Assembly: GCA_937910665.1 (NCBI GenBank)
Contig: CALEPR010000094.1
Location: 1-25,213 of the forward strand
Source: an uncultured Selenomonadales bacterium
GTDB lineage: Bacteria; Bacillota; Negativicutes; Selenomonadales; Selenomonadaceae
Direction: 5' to 3'
DNA: 25,213 bases
Positions 17,440-24,467 of this stretch are shown here, in pieces; within the stretch, counting starts at the first letter, position 1, and each line of letters opens with the position of its first letter. Made by a program: the position numbers and the translations under genes. The notes beneath the pieces were generated by a model. That model had not been told where the DNA came from. It saw only the letters and a program-made list of their open reading frames with translations, and ran no database searches.

Positions 17440-17448
17440 AATTGGCAC
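17435..17448. promoter_or_regulatory. 14-bp perfect palindrome GTGCCAATTGGCAC
   Basis: A perfect dyad that overlaps the last direct repeat and ends about 12 bp before the GGAGG of the HTH/coiled-coil gene. Position and symmetry suit autoregulation of that gene. Confidence 0.65.
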
Positions 17449-17471
17449 TGAAATTATTCGGAGGGTATTGG

Positions 17472-18041
17472 ATGTTTAATGTCAATGATTTGATGTCACG
17501 CTATGACATCAAGAATTCTGTCAGCATACGAAGATTTGTTGCTCGTCATCTTGATAAAATCAATAGTGATGGCATAGAACACGCTAAACAGACAACAACT
17601 GGTTGGCAATTCGACGATGAAGCCGTCCGAAAAATAGACGAATTACGCAGATTCTCTAAAATTGCGGTAATTGAACAAATTGAATCAGAGCGTGTGAAAG
17701 AATTGCAAGAGGAAAATGAAAATCTGCGTCAACTGTTGCTTATCGCTCAGTCTAAGCTAATTCAAACGCAAGAGGAACTGCAAAAAAATCAGCAAAAATT
17801 ACTTGTTGCTGAAAAGCAGACGAAAGAAAATGATATGGCGTTGGTTCGCGCACAAGCTGATTTAGAAATTGAAAAAACGCAACGCGAGGTCACTGAAGGA
17901 AAATTTACAGAAATAAAAAATTTGCTCGAAGAATCGAATCGCCGTAAGAACGAATTGGACGCTCAACTTGCAGAATCGAAAAATCAACTTGAAAAAATCA
18001 AGAATCGTGGATTGCTCGACAGGCTTTTCAATCACTTTTAA
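17472..18041 (+). CDS. HTH / coiled-coil DNA-binding protein, plasmid type (DUF536/KfrA-like)
   Basis: A 189-residue protein. Residues 1-60 are a predicted HTH DNA-binding region (FNVNDLMSRYDI, then VSIRRFVARHLDKI), residues ~65-178 are a long Glu/Gln/Lys-rich coiled coil with heptad-like Leu spacing, and it ends in an amphipathic GLLDRLFNHF. This is the layout of plasmid accessory proteins such as DUF536 and KfrA-like proteins, linked to replication or partition. The ATG at 17472 has GGAGG about 7 nt upstream; an earlier start at 17424 runs through the operator repeats and is unlikely. It probably binds the repeats and palindrome just upstream and regulates itself and perhaps the divergent defence operon. 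Its stop shares TTAA with the RT stop. Confidence 0.7.
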   Translation: MFNVNDLMSRYDIKNSVSIRRFVARHLDKINSDGIEHAKQTTTGWQFDDEAVRKIDELRRFSKIAVIEQIESERVKELQEENENLRQLLLIAQSKLIQTQEELQKNQQKLLVAEKQTKENDMALVRAQADLEIEKTQREVTEGKFTEIKNLLEESNRRKNELDAQLAESKNQLEKIKNRGLLDRLFNHF

Positions 18042-20086
18042 AGTCCGTATTTCTTGACAATGTACTCAAAAAAACTTTCCAACTCAAAAATAGCATCGTC
18101 GGGCAATTTCTTTTCTGTCAAGTTCGGTGGGATTTCCAGTCGTCCAACACCTTCCTCAAACTTACAAAATGTGATTCTCCGCTTGTCGAGGTCTAAACGC
18201 CGAATTTTATAACCCGCAGAAGTCCACGTGGACGCAATGCTCCGATAATTTTCCTTGCGATACCAAAACGAAGAAAACCGCGACGCTTTCGGCAACGTGA
18301 AACCGAGTATTTCTTCAATCTCATCAATATCCAATGTCACCGAATATTTCTCAAGCCGCTCAAAAAAATCAGTAAGTGGACGATACTTCCAGACTTTTTG
18401 TTCTGGAATTTTTTTATTGTCACTAAAAAGATTTTCAAGTCGCTCCAACACATCATATTCCCTGTGAAAAAAATCTTCGTCGGTCTGAATTTCTGCGTAG
18501 GCATTTTTCGCGCAAATTTTGTGAACATAAGCAGAATTTTTCAGCGAAGGACTTTTTGTCAAATCAACGGTAACAACTGTTCGCATTTGGTCATTCAAAA
18601 TCGGTCGTCCACAGTAAAAACACTTGCCACTTTGACGTTCCCAAACTGCTTTGTATTTTCCCGTCACGTTCTGAATTTCGCGGCTGCGGTCTTTGAAATC
18701 TATAAAATTGTCGTCCAAAAATGGATTAAACCCGACTTTAGGTTTGTGAGGCACGAGCAGGACAGTATCAGCCAACCGAATCAATTTCACAGATTTGTTG
18801 TCGGGCAGAGCGTAGGAGTGTCTGCCGTCGTGTTCTTCATACCAAAATCTGTGTTTCAATTTTTCGAGTGGCAACTTCGGATAAAGTTCACGAGTTTTTT
18901 CGAGCAAGACAGTTTGCAAAGCAACATCAACTTTCTTGAAAGCGTCGAGAGCGTCGGTGAAGCGGTAATACGTTGCCCAGCCTTGCAATTTTTTGTTCAG
19001 CGACAAAATCAATTTGCGTTGAGAGAGAACAGAATTTTGAACAAAGTCTTTCAACTCGGCGATAAATTTTTCAACAGCTCGGTTGGCAGGATAGGAAAAA
19101 ATTAAATTGTCCTTGCGAATGTAGGAACGCGATAAAAATGTAAAGCCGTCTGCCACATTGACAACTTTTGTTTTTTCAGGTGACAAACTCAAGCCGCGAA
19201 CGCTTAAAAAATCCTTCAAAATTTCTATCACCCGTTCGCCAGTTTCTTGACTTCGCACGGTAACAATTACGTCATCGGCAAAACGAATTAAATTTCCATC
19301 AGCGTAGTCATCATTTTTGCGGAAATTTTTCAAGCCGCAATAAATAGCGGACTGCATACCATCCAAAACGAAATTGCCCAAGTACGGAGACAAATTCGAG
19401 CCTTCAGAAATTCCGATGTCACCAGCAGGAAACAGTTCACCTGCAAAAACAATTCCTGCGTTCAAAAACTCTGCAAGAATTTTTCTGTCCATCGGAGCGT
19501 GTTCTAGTAGCCAAGCGTGATGAATCGAGGAGTAAAATGCTTTCACGTCGGCGCAAACAACCCAGCGCGGCGCATTATGTCCTTTCAAGCCTTCCAAAAC
19601 GCAAGCGTGAGCGTCCTGCGTCGAGCGTTCAGGACGAAAGCCAAAAGATTTTTTGTCGCCGGTCGCCTCCAGAACAGGCAGCAAAGAATAGCCATGCAAA
19701 ACACTCATCGCCCTGTCAAAGTATGTCAGCAAATGACCACGACGAATCTTGCCGTTATTTTTCGAGCAAAATTTTATAACTCGCAAAGGCGATGCATGAT
19801 AATCCTTGTCACCGAGTTTCAATGCGGCTTGAATCTTTTCCAGAGAATTTGTCCACTTCACGCCGTCAATTCCCGCTGCTGAATTTGCCTTGCAGACGTG
19901 CCGAACAGCCAAACAGCGATTTCCAAAATCTTCCACAATTTTTTTCTGTAATTTTCGGACAAGTGGAAAATTTTTTTGCGCGACGGCTTTGCTCAACTTT
20001 GATTGTTGGTCGCGCAAATTTTCTTCCGCACTTTCCCAGTCCATAAACTCCCACTGCATACGCAAAAGCGTTTCTTCGTTAATCAT
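18038..20086 (-). CDS. Free-standing group II-intron-like reverse transcriptase with degenerate HNH and extra C-terminal domain
   Basis: A 682-residue RT that should copy RNA into DNA. Regions: RVT_N-type start (~8-75), RT palm/fingers (~75-325) with Asp180 in the motif A region (ADVKAFYSSI), SFGFRPERSTQDA, SEGSNLSPYLGNFVLD and FADD at 269-272, then a maturase-like X/thumb region (~350-415, LQGWATYYRFTDALDAFKK). Residues ~475-530 resemble an HNH zinc knuckle (Cys489, Cys492, His522, Cys525), but the catalytic Asp-His/His-His position reads VDLTKS, so the nuclease is probably dead. Residues ~568-645 (LDIDEIEEILGFTLP, then WTSAGYKIRRLDLDKRRITF) resemble a DUF7662-type domain. It overlaps the APE-type nuclease gene by ATGA and has GGAG 8 nt before its ATG. 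No intron domain V was seen downstream, where a convergent gene begins. Confidence 0.88.
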   Translation of the reverse strand: MINEETLLRMQWEFMDWESAEENLRDQQSKLSKAVAQKNFPLVRKLQKKIVEDFGNRCLAVRHVCKANSAAGIDGVKWTNSLEKIQAALKLGDKDYHASPLRVIKFCSKNNGKIRRGHLLTYFDRAMSVLHGYSLLPVLEATGDKKSFGFRPERSTQDAHACVLEGLKGHNAPRWVVCADVKAFYSSIHHAWLLEHAPMDRKILAEFLNAGIVFAGELFPAGDIGISEGSNLSPYLGNFVLDGMQSAIYCGLKNFRKNDDYADGNLIRFADDVIVTVRSQETGERVIEILKDFLSVRGLSLSPEKTKVVNVADGFTFLSRSYIRKDNLIFSYPANRAVEKFIAELKDFVQNSVLSQRKLILSLNKKLQGWATYYRFTDALDAFKKVDVALQTVLLEKTRELYPKLPLEKLKHRFWYEEHDGRHSYALPDNKSVKLIRLADTVLLVPHKPKVGFNPFLDDNFIDFKDRSREIQNVTGKYKAVWERQSGKCFYCGRPILNDQMRTVVTVDLTKSPSLKNSAYVHKICAKNAYAEIQTDEDFFHREYDVLERLENLFSDNKKIPEQKVWKYRPLTDFFERLEKYSVTLDIDEIEEILGFTLPKASRFSSFWYRKENYRSIASTWTSAGYKIRRLDLDKRRITFCKFEEGVGRLEIPPNLTEKKLPDDAIFELESFFEYIVKKYGL

Positions 20087-20823
20087 AAAGCCAACTCCAA
20101 CATTATCGGGCAGTGGTCAGAGCCTAAAATTTCTGTCAAGTGTTCGACGGCTGAAATTTTTTCCATCAAATTTTCCGACACGATAAAATAATCCAGCCGC
20201 CAACCGTGATTTATGTCGCGCTGATTCAAGCGATTTGACCACCAAGTATAACTTCGCGTCGTCGGATTGAGTTCACGGAAAACATCAACAAAGCCTTCAC
20301 TCAACAAAAGTTCAAGGTTGTTGCGTTCATCAGACAAAAAACCGAGTTCTTTAGCTTGCATTTTATCGTGAGATTCAAAAACGTCGAGCGCAGAGCGAGT
20401 GACATTGAAGTCGCCGCAAATAACTATCGGCTTTTCGCCTTTCAATTCGCAAATGTAATCAAAAAATTTTTCATCCCACTGCAAGCGGTATTCGTGGCGT
20501 TTCAAGTTCAACTGAGAATTTGGCACATAAACATTGACGACAAAAATTTTTTCAAATTCTGTGGTAATGATTCTGCCCTCCGAATCGTCAAATCCTTTGT
20601 CAATAAAAATCGGCTTGTAACGAGTGATTGTCACCGTACCAGAATAATTCGACTGCACGGCGTGATTCCAAATGTGCCGATAATTTTTTATAACGTTCGG
20701 TTCTCGCTCTGTACGAATTTCCTGCAAGCACAGCACATCGGGATGCAATTTTTCCACAGCTTTTAAACAGCCGCTTTCAAGTGTTGCTGGTAAACCGTTC
20801 AGATTCCAAGAAATTATCCTCAT
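20083..20823 (-). CDS. Exonuclease III / APE-type endonuclease
   Basis: A 246-residue member of the endonuclease/exonuclease/phosphatase fold, close to ExoIII/ExoA. Catalytic landmarks are all present: ISWNLNG with Asn7, LQEIR with Glu35, NVYVPNSQ with Tyr99, GDFN with Asp138 and Asn140, WRLDYF with Asp211, and GSDHCPI with Asp236 and His237. It should nick at abasic sites and digest 3' ends using a divalent metal. The ATG at 20823 has GAGGAG upstream. Its TGA overlaps the RT start codon, so the two are translationally coupled. That pairing suggests a job with the RT, such as opening a target strand or trimming 3' ends for priming, rather than only base-excision repair. The role is inferred. 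An xthA/exoA housekeeping copy displaced here is the alternative. Confidence 0.93.
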   Translation of the reverse strand: MRIISWNLNGLPATLESGCLKAVEKLHPDVLCLQEIRTEREPNVIKNYRHIWNHAVQSNYSGTVTITRYKPIFIDKGFDDSEGRIITTEFEKIFVVNVYVPNSQLNLKRHEYRLQWDEKFFDYICELKGEKPIVICGDFNVTRSALDVFESHDKMQAKELGFLSDERNNLELLLSEGFVDVFRELNPTTRSYTWWSNRLNQRDINHGWRLDYFIVSENLMEKISAVEHLTEILGSDHCPIMLELAL

Positions 20824-20851
20824 AAAATTTCGCTCCTCTATTTTTTACTGT

Positions 20852-20882
20852 ATCATACTACTTTTGAAGAACTTTTGCTCAA
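20852..20882 (-). promoter_or_regulatory. Possible promoter of the nuclease-RT operon
   Basis: Minus strand TTGAGC (plus 20877-20882) and TATGAT (plus 20852-20857) are 19 bp apart. The -10 is good but the spacer is long, so this is tentative. It lies about 30 bp upstream of the ATG at 20823. Confidence 0.35.
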
Positions 20883-20943
20883 TATGTTAATTTAGAGAGT
20901 ACCTTAATTTTACAATGTTCCCCCAAATTTTTTCTGCCACTTG

Positions 20944-20970
20944 AAATGTATAAAAATTTTTAAAACATTT
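20944..20970. promoter_or_regulatory. Res-like imperfect palindrome upstream of the recombinase
   Basis: AAATGT (20944-20949) and ACATTT (20965-20970) flank the AT-rich palindrome TAAAAATTTTTA, giving a 27-bp dyad. Small serine recombinases bind about 28-bp dyads next to their own gene. A further AATGT element lies near 20991-20995. This fits a recombination or autoregulatory site but AT-richness could mislead. Confidence 0.4.
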
Positions 20971-20973
20971 TCT

Positions 20974-21001
20974 TTTACAGTTGGAAATAAAAATGTTTAA
21001 T
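20974..21001 (+). promoter_or_regulatory. Possible promoter of the serine recombinase
   Basis: TTTACA (20974-20979), 16-bp spacer, TTTAAT (20996-21001). It is close to consensus in an AT-rich stretch and about 50 bp upstream of the ATG at 21054. Tentative. Confidence 0.35.
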
Positions 21002-21014
21002 TCATATTGAAAAA

Positions 21015-21046
21015 ACCTCTGCAAAAAATTAGAATTTTACAGAGGT
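21015..21046. promoter_or_regulatory. Hairpin covering the recombinase RBS; also terminator-like on the minus strand
   Basis: ACCTCTG (21015-21021) pairs with CAGAGGT (21040-21046), and AAAATT pairs with AATTTT inside, leaving a 2-nt apex that must open slightly. In the plus-strand RNA the Shine-Dalgarno AGAGGTG is buried in the stem, which would limit translation. Read on the minus strand, the stem is followed by five or more T, so it could also stop antisense transcripts arriving from the operon at 21617-25213. Confidence 0.6.
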
Positions 21047-21053
21047 GATTTTT

Positions 21054-21614
21054 ATGTTGGTAGGTTATGTTCGTGTATCTACTGTGGAGCAAAATGAGGA
21101 ACGGCAAATTGTTGAACTTCGTAATAACGGCGTTGAAAAATTTTTTGTCGATAAAGTTTCGGCAAAGTCTGCCCAGCGTCCGAAGTTTGATGAAATGATG
21201 AATTTTTTGCGCGAAGGCGATGAATTGATTGTGTCGGAATTTTCGCGGCTTGCTCGCTCAACCAAAGATTTATTAAACATTGTCGAAACTTTGACAGAAA
21301 AAGATATTAAAGTTCGCAGTTTGAAAGAGCAAGTCGATTTTTCTACGCCGCAGGGCAAATTTATGCTCACCATTTTTGGAGCGATTGCTGAATTTGAACG
21401 TGAACTTATTTTGCAACGTCAGCGAGAAGGCATCAAACTCGCTCAAGCCGCAGGTAAATATAAAGGTCGCCATGAAAAAAAGCGTCCCAAAGATTTTGAT
21501 TACTACAAGCAGGCTTATTATAACCGCACGATGACAGTCACAGAAATTGCCAAACGTTACAAAGTTTCGCGCCCGACTGTCTACAAATGGCTTCGCGAAA
21601 AAACTACGAATTGA
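21054..21614 (+). CDS. Small serine recombinase (resolvase/invertase family)
   Basis: A 186-residue recombinase. It has the catalytic start GYVRVST with Ser9 and Arg7, SEFSRLARST with Arg65 and Arg68, the E-helix region FGAIAEFERELI (108-119), and a C-terminal HTH (TVTEIAKRYKVSRPTVYKWL, 161-180). The size and layout are those of Tn3-type resolvases and Hin-type invertases; no transposase is next to it. The ATG at 21054 is chosen because AGAGGTG ends 6 nt upstream; a GTG at 21045 lies within that signal. It likely resolves multimers of a plasmid-like element or inverts a segment. The stop is 2 bp from the stop of the convergent glycine-zipper gene. Confidence 0.93.
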   Translation: MLVGYVRVSTVEQNEERQIVELRNNGVEKFFVDKVSAKSAQRPKFDEMMNFLREGDELIVSEFSRLARSTKDLLNIVETLTEKDIKVRSLKEQVDFSTPQGKFMLTIFGAIAEFERELILQRQREGIKLAQAAGKYKGRHEKKRPKDFDYYKQAYYNRTMTVTEIAKRYKVSRPTVYKWLREKTTN

Positions 21615-21646
21615 ATTTACTCAAAAAGTGATGCAAAACTACGAAT
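21600..21646. repeat. 12-bp direct repeat around convergent stop codons
   Basis: AAAACTACGAAT occurs at 21600-21611 (end of the recombinase gene) and again at 21635-21646 (inside the 3' end of the convergent gene), 35 bp apart. An exact 12-bp match at this distance is unlikely by chance and may be a recombination or insertion scar. Confidence 0.55.
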
Positions 21647-22741
21647 AGTTTCTTTGAATTTTCTGCCAAGCGTTTTTATCGTGTTACAAGTCCGCAAAAT
21701 GAAAGGCTCTGCGGTTTTTGAAAGTTTTTCTGCCGCTTTACCGAGAACTTTTCCAACTTTTGAACCGGCAATTTTTCCCACTGCCGCGCCTACATAGCTA
21801 CCAACAACCGCACCAATCGGAGCGAGTGCAGGAATTATTGTTCCGACCATTGCACCAATCTTTTGTCCGACTTGCCGACCAATTTTTTCGCCGAGCTTGC
21901 CCATAACAAAACTTGCATTAACAACGGCAGCACGACTTATTAAAACCAATGCCTGATTGCTACTAATATCTCCGTCGGCAAAGCGGAGCATTATTTTTGC
22001 TTGTTCCACACCAAAGCAAGCAATGCCTGTTGTTACTTCTACAGGTGTGCCTTTCGGTAGAATTGGGATATTGCCTTTTTCAACAGCCGAAGTCAACGCC
22101 GCAACCGCCGCACTTTTCACGCCTGAATCATCACCACCACGAAGTGCATCAATTATTGCGGGTATTTCTTCAAATTTTCCGTCAGGCAAATATTTTTCTG
22201 CAAGTTTCCTGCCGCTATTCAAAATCATTCCTGCAAGCTCGCTGACCTGAATTTCTCTGCCGAGTTGTTCAGGAATTTCAAGTGCAGGTACTGAAACAAA
22301 ATTATTTTCGCCGCCGAGATGTTTTGTTAAGTCCAAAACTTTCAGCGCATTAAAATTTTCATTGTGCAAACTTTCCAGAACGCCTGACAAATATTTTTCA
22401 TAATCTTGAGCATTGACACCAATCGCCGAATCATTCAACTTTCTTGCGAACCATTCCTCCGCTGTCATACCTTCCGCACAAGAAGTATTGATGTCATTTA
22501 TACTCTCGTTCCACTTAGCAACATTTTTTTTGATTTCAGCGGCAGTTTCTTCGCCAAGTTCCTCACACAAAGTTTCATCAATTTTATTTTCGCCGTACGC
22601 TTTCAAAAATTTTTGCAAAATTGGCGTTAAGTTCGCGGCTTCTTCCTCGCCGAATCCTTCAACAGATATATTTTTTTTCTCCGAAACTTCTTCAAACTCG
22701 CTAAATTCTTCCTCAATCGGAGGATTATTTTTTTTGCTCAT
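21617..22741 (-). CDS. Hypothetical protein with C-terminal glycine-zipper region
   Basis: A 374-residue protein that I do not recognise as a named family. The first ~40 residues are acidic and probably disordered, and ~40-230 is soluble and mainly helical. Residues ~280-335 form a glycine-zipper stretch (GKLGEKIGRQVGQKIGAMVG, then PIGAVVGSYVGAAVGKIAG) with repeated GxxxG spacing, a pattern that inserts into or packs against membranes. The tail is basic. The ATG at 22741 is preferred over the GTG at 22750; GAGTG lies upstream. It is the last gene of the operon with the AAA+ ATPase and zinc ribbon, 9 bp after the latter. A membrane-acting effector or scaffold controlled by the ATPase is possible, but this is inference. 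Confidence 0.75.
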   Translation of the reverse strand: MSKKNNPPIEEEFSEFEEVSEKKNISVEGFGEEEAANLTPILQKFLKAYGENKIDETLCEELGEETAAEIKKNVAKWNESINDINTSCAEGMTAEEWFARKLNDSAIGVNAQDYEKYLSGVLESLHNENFNALKVLDLTKHLGGENNFVSVPALEIPEQLGREIQVSELAGMILNSGRKLAEKYLPDGKFEEIPAIIDALRGGDDSGVKSAAVAALTSAVEKGNIPILPKGTPVEVTTGIACFGVEQAKIMLRFADGDISSNQALVLISRAAVVNASFVMGKLGEKIGRQVGQKIGAMVGTIIPALAPIGAVVGSYVGAAVGKIAGSKVGKVLGKAAEKLSKTAEPFILRTCNTIKTLGRKFKETIRSFASLFE

Positions 22742-22750
22742 AATCTTCAC

Positions 22751-22918
22751 TCACTCTTTCGTGGCTTTAATTTTGCCCTTGCCATACTCAATAACATAAC
22801 GCTTGCCGCAGTGCGGACAATTTCCCTTTGTGCGATTGACGCTTGAAGAATCGACCGTGTAGGGTCCGAGTTCTTTCTGTTTGCAATGCGGACACTTGAT
22901 ATATTTTGTTTGCGCCAT
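22751..22918 (-). CDS. Small zinc-ribbon protein
   Basis: A 55-residue basic protein with two CPHC knuckles (Cys9/Cys12 and Cys34/Cys37) that should bind one zinc ion. It ends in a Lys-rich tail (YGKGKIKATKE), which suggests nucleic-acid or protein binding. The ATG at 22918 has GGAGGG about 7 nt upstream; a start at 22933 would add five residues with no such site. It lies 18 bp after the AAA+ ATPase stop and just ahead of the glycine-zipper gene, so the three are co-transcribed. It may be an adaptor for either neighbour. Its role is unknown. Confidence 0.75.
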   Translation of the reverse strand: MAQTKYIKCPHCKQKELGPYTVDSSSVNRTKGNCPHCGKRYVIEYGKGKIKATKE

Positions 22919-22936
22919 TTTATTTCCCTCCAAAAT

Positions 22937-24454
22937 CTATACACTTGCATTTTTAAATCTGCGTTCCTTGTAAATCTTCGACATTTTTTCAATAGAATCT
23001 TTCATAATTTCCGACAACGACGCAGTATTTTTTATCGCGTTGAGTAAAATTTCAGTCGTCAGCGAACTTTTATTTTGCGTGAAAGCAGTTTCAACTGCAT
23101 CTTTCACTACGCCCTCAATATCTGCGCCACTAAATCCTTCAGTATTTTTCGCGAGTTCTGAAATATTTATTGACGGCAAATCTTTTTTGCGACGCTTGCC
23201 AATGTGAATTTCAAAAATTTTTTCACGCTCCGTGACGTTCGGAAGTCCGACATAAAAAATTTCATCAAACCGACCTTTCCGCAAAAGTTCAGGCGGCAAA
23301 TTTGAAATATTATTCGCCGTCGCCACAACAAACGCAGGATTTTCTTTTTCCTGCATCCAAGTCAAAAAAGTTCCGAAAAGTCTGGTCGTGACCTCTGAAT
23401 TATTTCCGCCGATTCCCGCAAACGCTTTTTCAAGCTCATCAATCCACAAAACGCACGGCGAAATTGCCTCAACAAGCGCGATTGCTCGACGCAAATTTGA
23501 TTCCGATTCGCCGACATATTTCCCCATCAGTCGTCCCATATCCAGCCGAATCAAAGGAACTTCAAACAATGTGGCGGCGGCTTTTGCGTTTAAAGATTTT
23601 CCGCAACCCGGTAAACCTGCAATTAAAACTCCCTTCGGCAAGTCAACTCCAAAACTTTCTGCCTTGTCGATATTTTTCAGCACGACCGCCTTTTTATTCA
23701 GCCAAGATTTTAAGTTTTCCAGTCCGCCTATATCAGAAATTTTTTCTTTCAGCGGTATCATTTCCAGTATCCCTGATTTTTGCACGAGTTGTTTTTTCTG
23801 TTCGTGAATCAGTGCGAGGTCTGAGCGCGAAATTTCCCCATCCTCCGCCAGTGCCAGCGACAAAATATTTGTGATTTCAAACTCTGGCAAACCTTTGAAC
23901 GCCAGCGACAATTCCCGCAAAAAATCTTTGTAAGGTTGCGTGACTTCCTGCTCCTTGCAAAAATCTACAATTATTTTGCGAATTTCTTCGGTTGAAAGAT
24001 AATCCGCCGTCAAAATCGTGATGTAATGCTCCAACTCGCGAGGAATTTTTGCATCAGGCGCAATTATGATTATGTTGCAGTCTTGTAAACTTCCTGAAAC
24101 AATTTTTTCAGACAGATATTTGAGTTGCGCCACGACTTCAGGCATTTCAGAAAAATTTTGGGCGTCCTTCAAGACCAAAATTCGGCGATTAAGATTATAT
24201 TTTTTCGCAAATTCTTCGTTATCGATTTTTTGCGGCGTTGCAAAGTTGCTCAATGCGTCCAACAAAGAAATTTCGCTGACTTTCTGCCGCAACTTTTTAA
24301 ACAACAAACCGCGTACATTCCACTCGACAATTTCGCGATTTCCTGCCGCCTCTGAAATTGTTCTGTCTGCTTTATCTTCTTCAAACGTCGTCAAAAACAA
24401 AATCGGAAATCCCGCGTCCATATACAGCGTCATTTTTTCCAAAAGTGTTTTCAT
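22937..24454 (-). CDS. Ycf46-like AAA+ ATPase
   Basis: A 505-residue AAA+ ATPase. Residues 1-230 form the N-terminal region typical of Ycf46 proteins (MTLYMDAGFPILFLTTFEED, resembling an inactive AAA-like fold). Residues 240-470 are the active module: PKGVLIAGLPGCGKS with Lys286, LMGKYVGESESNLRRAI, Walker B VLWIDE (335-340), sensor 1 ATANN (378-382), arginine-finger region RKGRFD (392-397) and the sensor-2 helix GFSGADIEGVV. No protease domain follows, so it is not FtsH. The ATG at 24454 has AGGAGC upstream; an open frame to 24646 lies over the preceding gene and is discounted. Ycf46 is known mainly from cyanobacteria and plastids. Here it probably remodels a partner from its operon. Confidence 0.9.
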   Translation of the reverse strand: MKTLLEKMTLYMDAGFPILFLTTFEEDKADRTISEAAGNREIVEWNVRGLLFKKLRQKVSEISLLDALSNFATPQKIDNEEFAKKYNLNRRILVLKDAQNFSEMPEVVAQLKYLSEKIVSGSLQDCNIIIIAPDAKIPRELEHYITILTADYLSTEEIRKIIVDFCKEQEVTQPYKDFLRELSLAFKGLPEFEITNILSLALAEDGEISRSDLALIHEQKKQLVQKSGILEMIPLKEKISDIGGLENLKSWLNKKAVVLKNIDKAESFGVDLPKGVLIAGLPGCGKSLNAKAAATLFEVPLIRLDMGRLMGKYVGESESNLRRAIALVEAISPCVLWIDELEKAFAGIGGNNSEVTTRLFGTFLTWMQEKENPAFVVATANNISNLPPELLRKGRFDEIFYVGLPNVTEREKIFEIHIGKRRKKDLPSINISELAKNTEGFSGADIEGVVKDAVETAFTQNKSSLTTEILLNAIKNTASLSEIMKDSIEKMSKIYKERRFKNASV

Positions 24455-24467
24455 AAAAATTCGCTCC

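Larger units (their letters stand above)
17106..17471. promoter_or_regulatory. Divergent control region with repeats (366 bp, no gene)
   Basis: The longest stretch without a gene. It separates the minus-strand restriction operon from the plus-strand HTH/coiled-coil gene. It holds four 13-bp direct repeats, a stem-loop at 17221-17246, a 14-bp palindrome at 17435-17448 and a consensus minus-strand promoter. An upstream in-frame extension of the plus-strand gene (from 17424) would be translated from repeat DNA and is rejected. It is likely an operator region, and a partition site or iteron-like origin cannot be excluded. Confidence 0.7.

Noticed and set aside
17106..17471. CRISPR array
   Set aside because: The repeats are 13 bp, imperfect and at unequal distances (106, 84, 55 bp), which fits operators or iterons rather than CRISPR.
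18038..20086. Group II intron containing the RT
   Set aside because: The RT is flanked by an overlapping nuclease gene and an overlapping convergent gene, so there is no space for intron domains V and VI or for the 5' ribozyme part.
18038..20823. Retron, DGR or CRISPR-associated RT
   Set aside because: No msr/msd-like inverted repeats upstream, no template/variable repeat pair noticed, and no cas gene or CRISPR array in the window.
21045..21614. IS607-type transposition unit based on the serine recombinase
   Set aside because: The recombinase has its catalytic domain first and HTH last, the resolvase/invertase order, and no TnpB gene follows.
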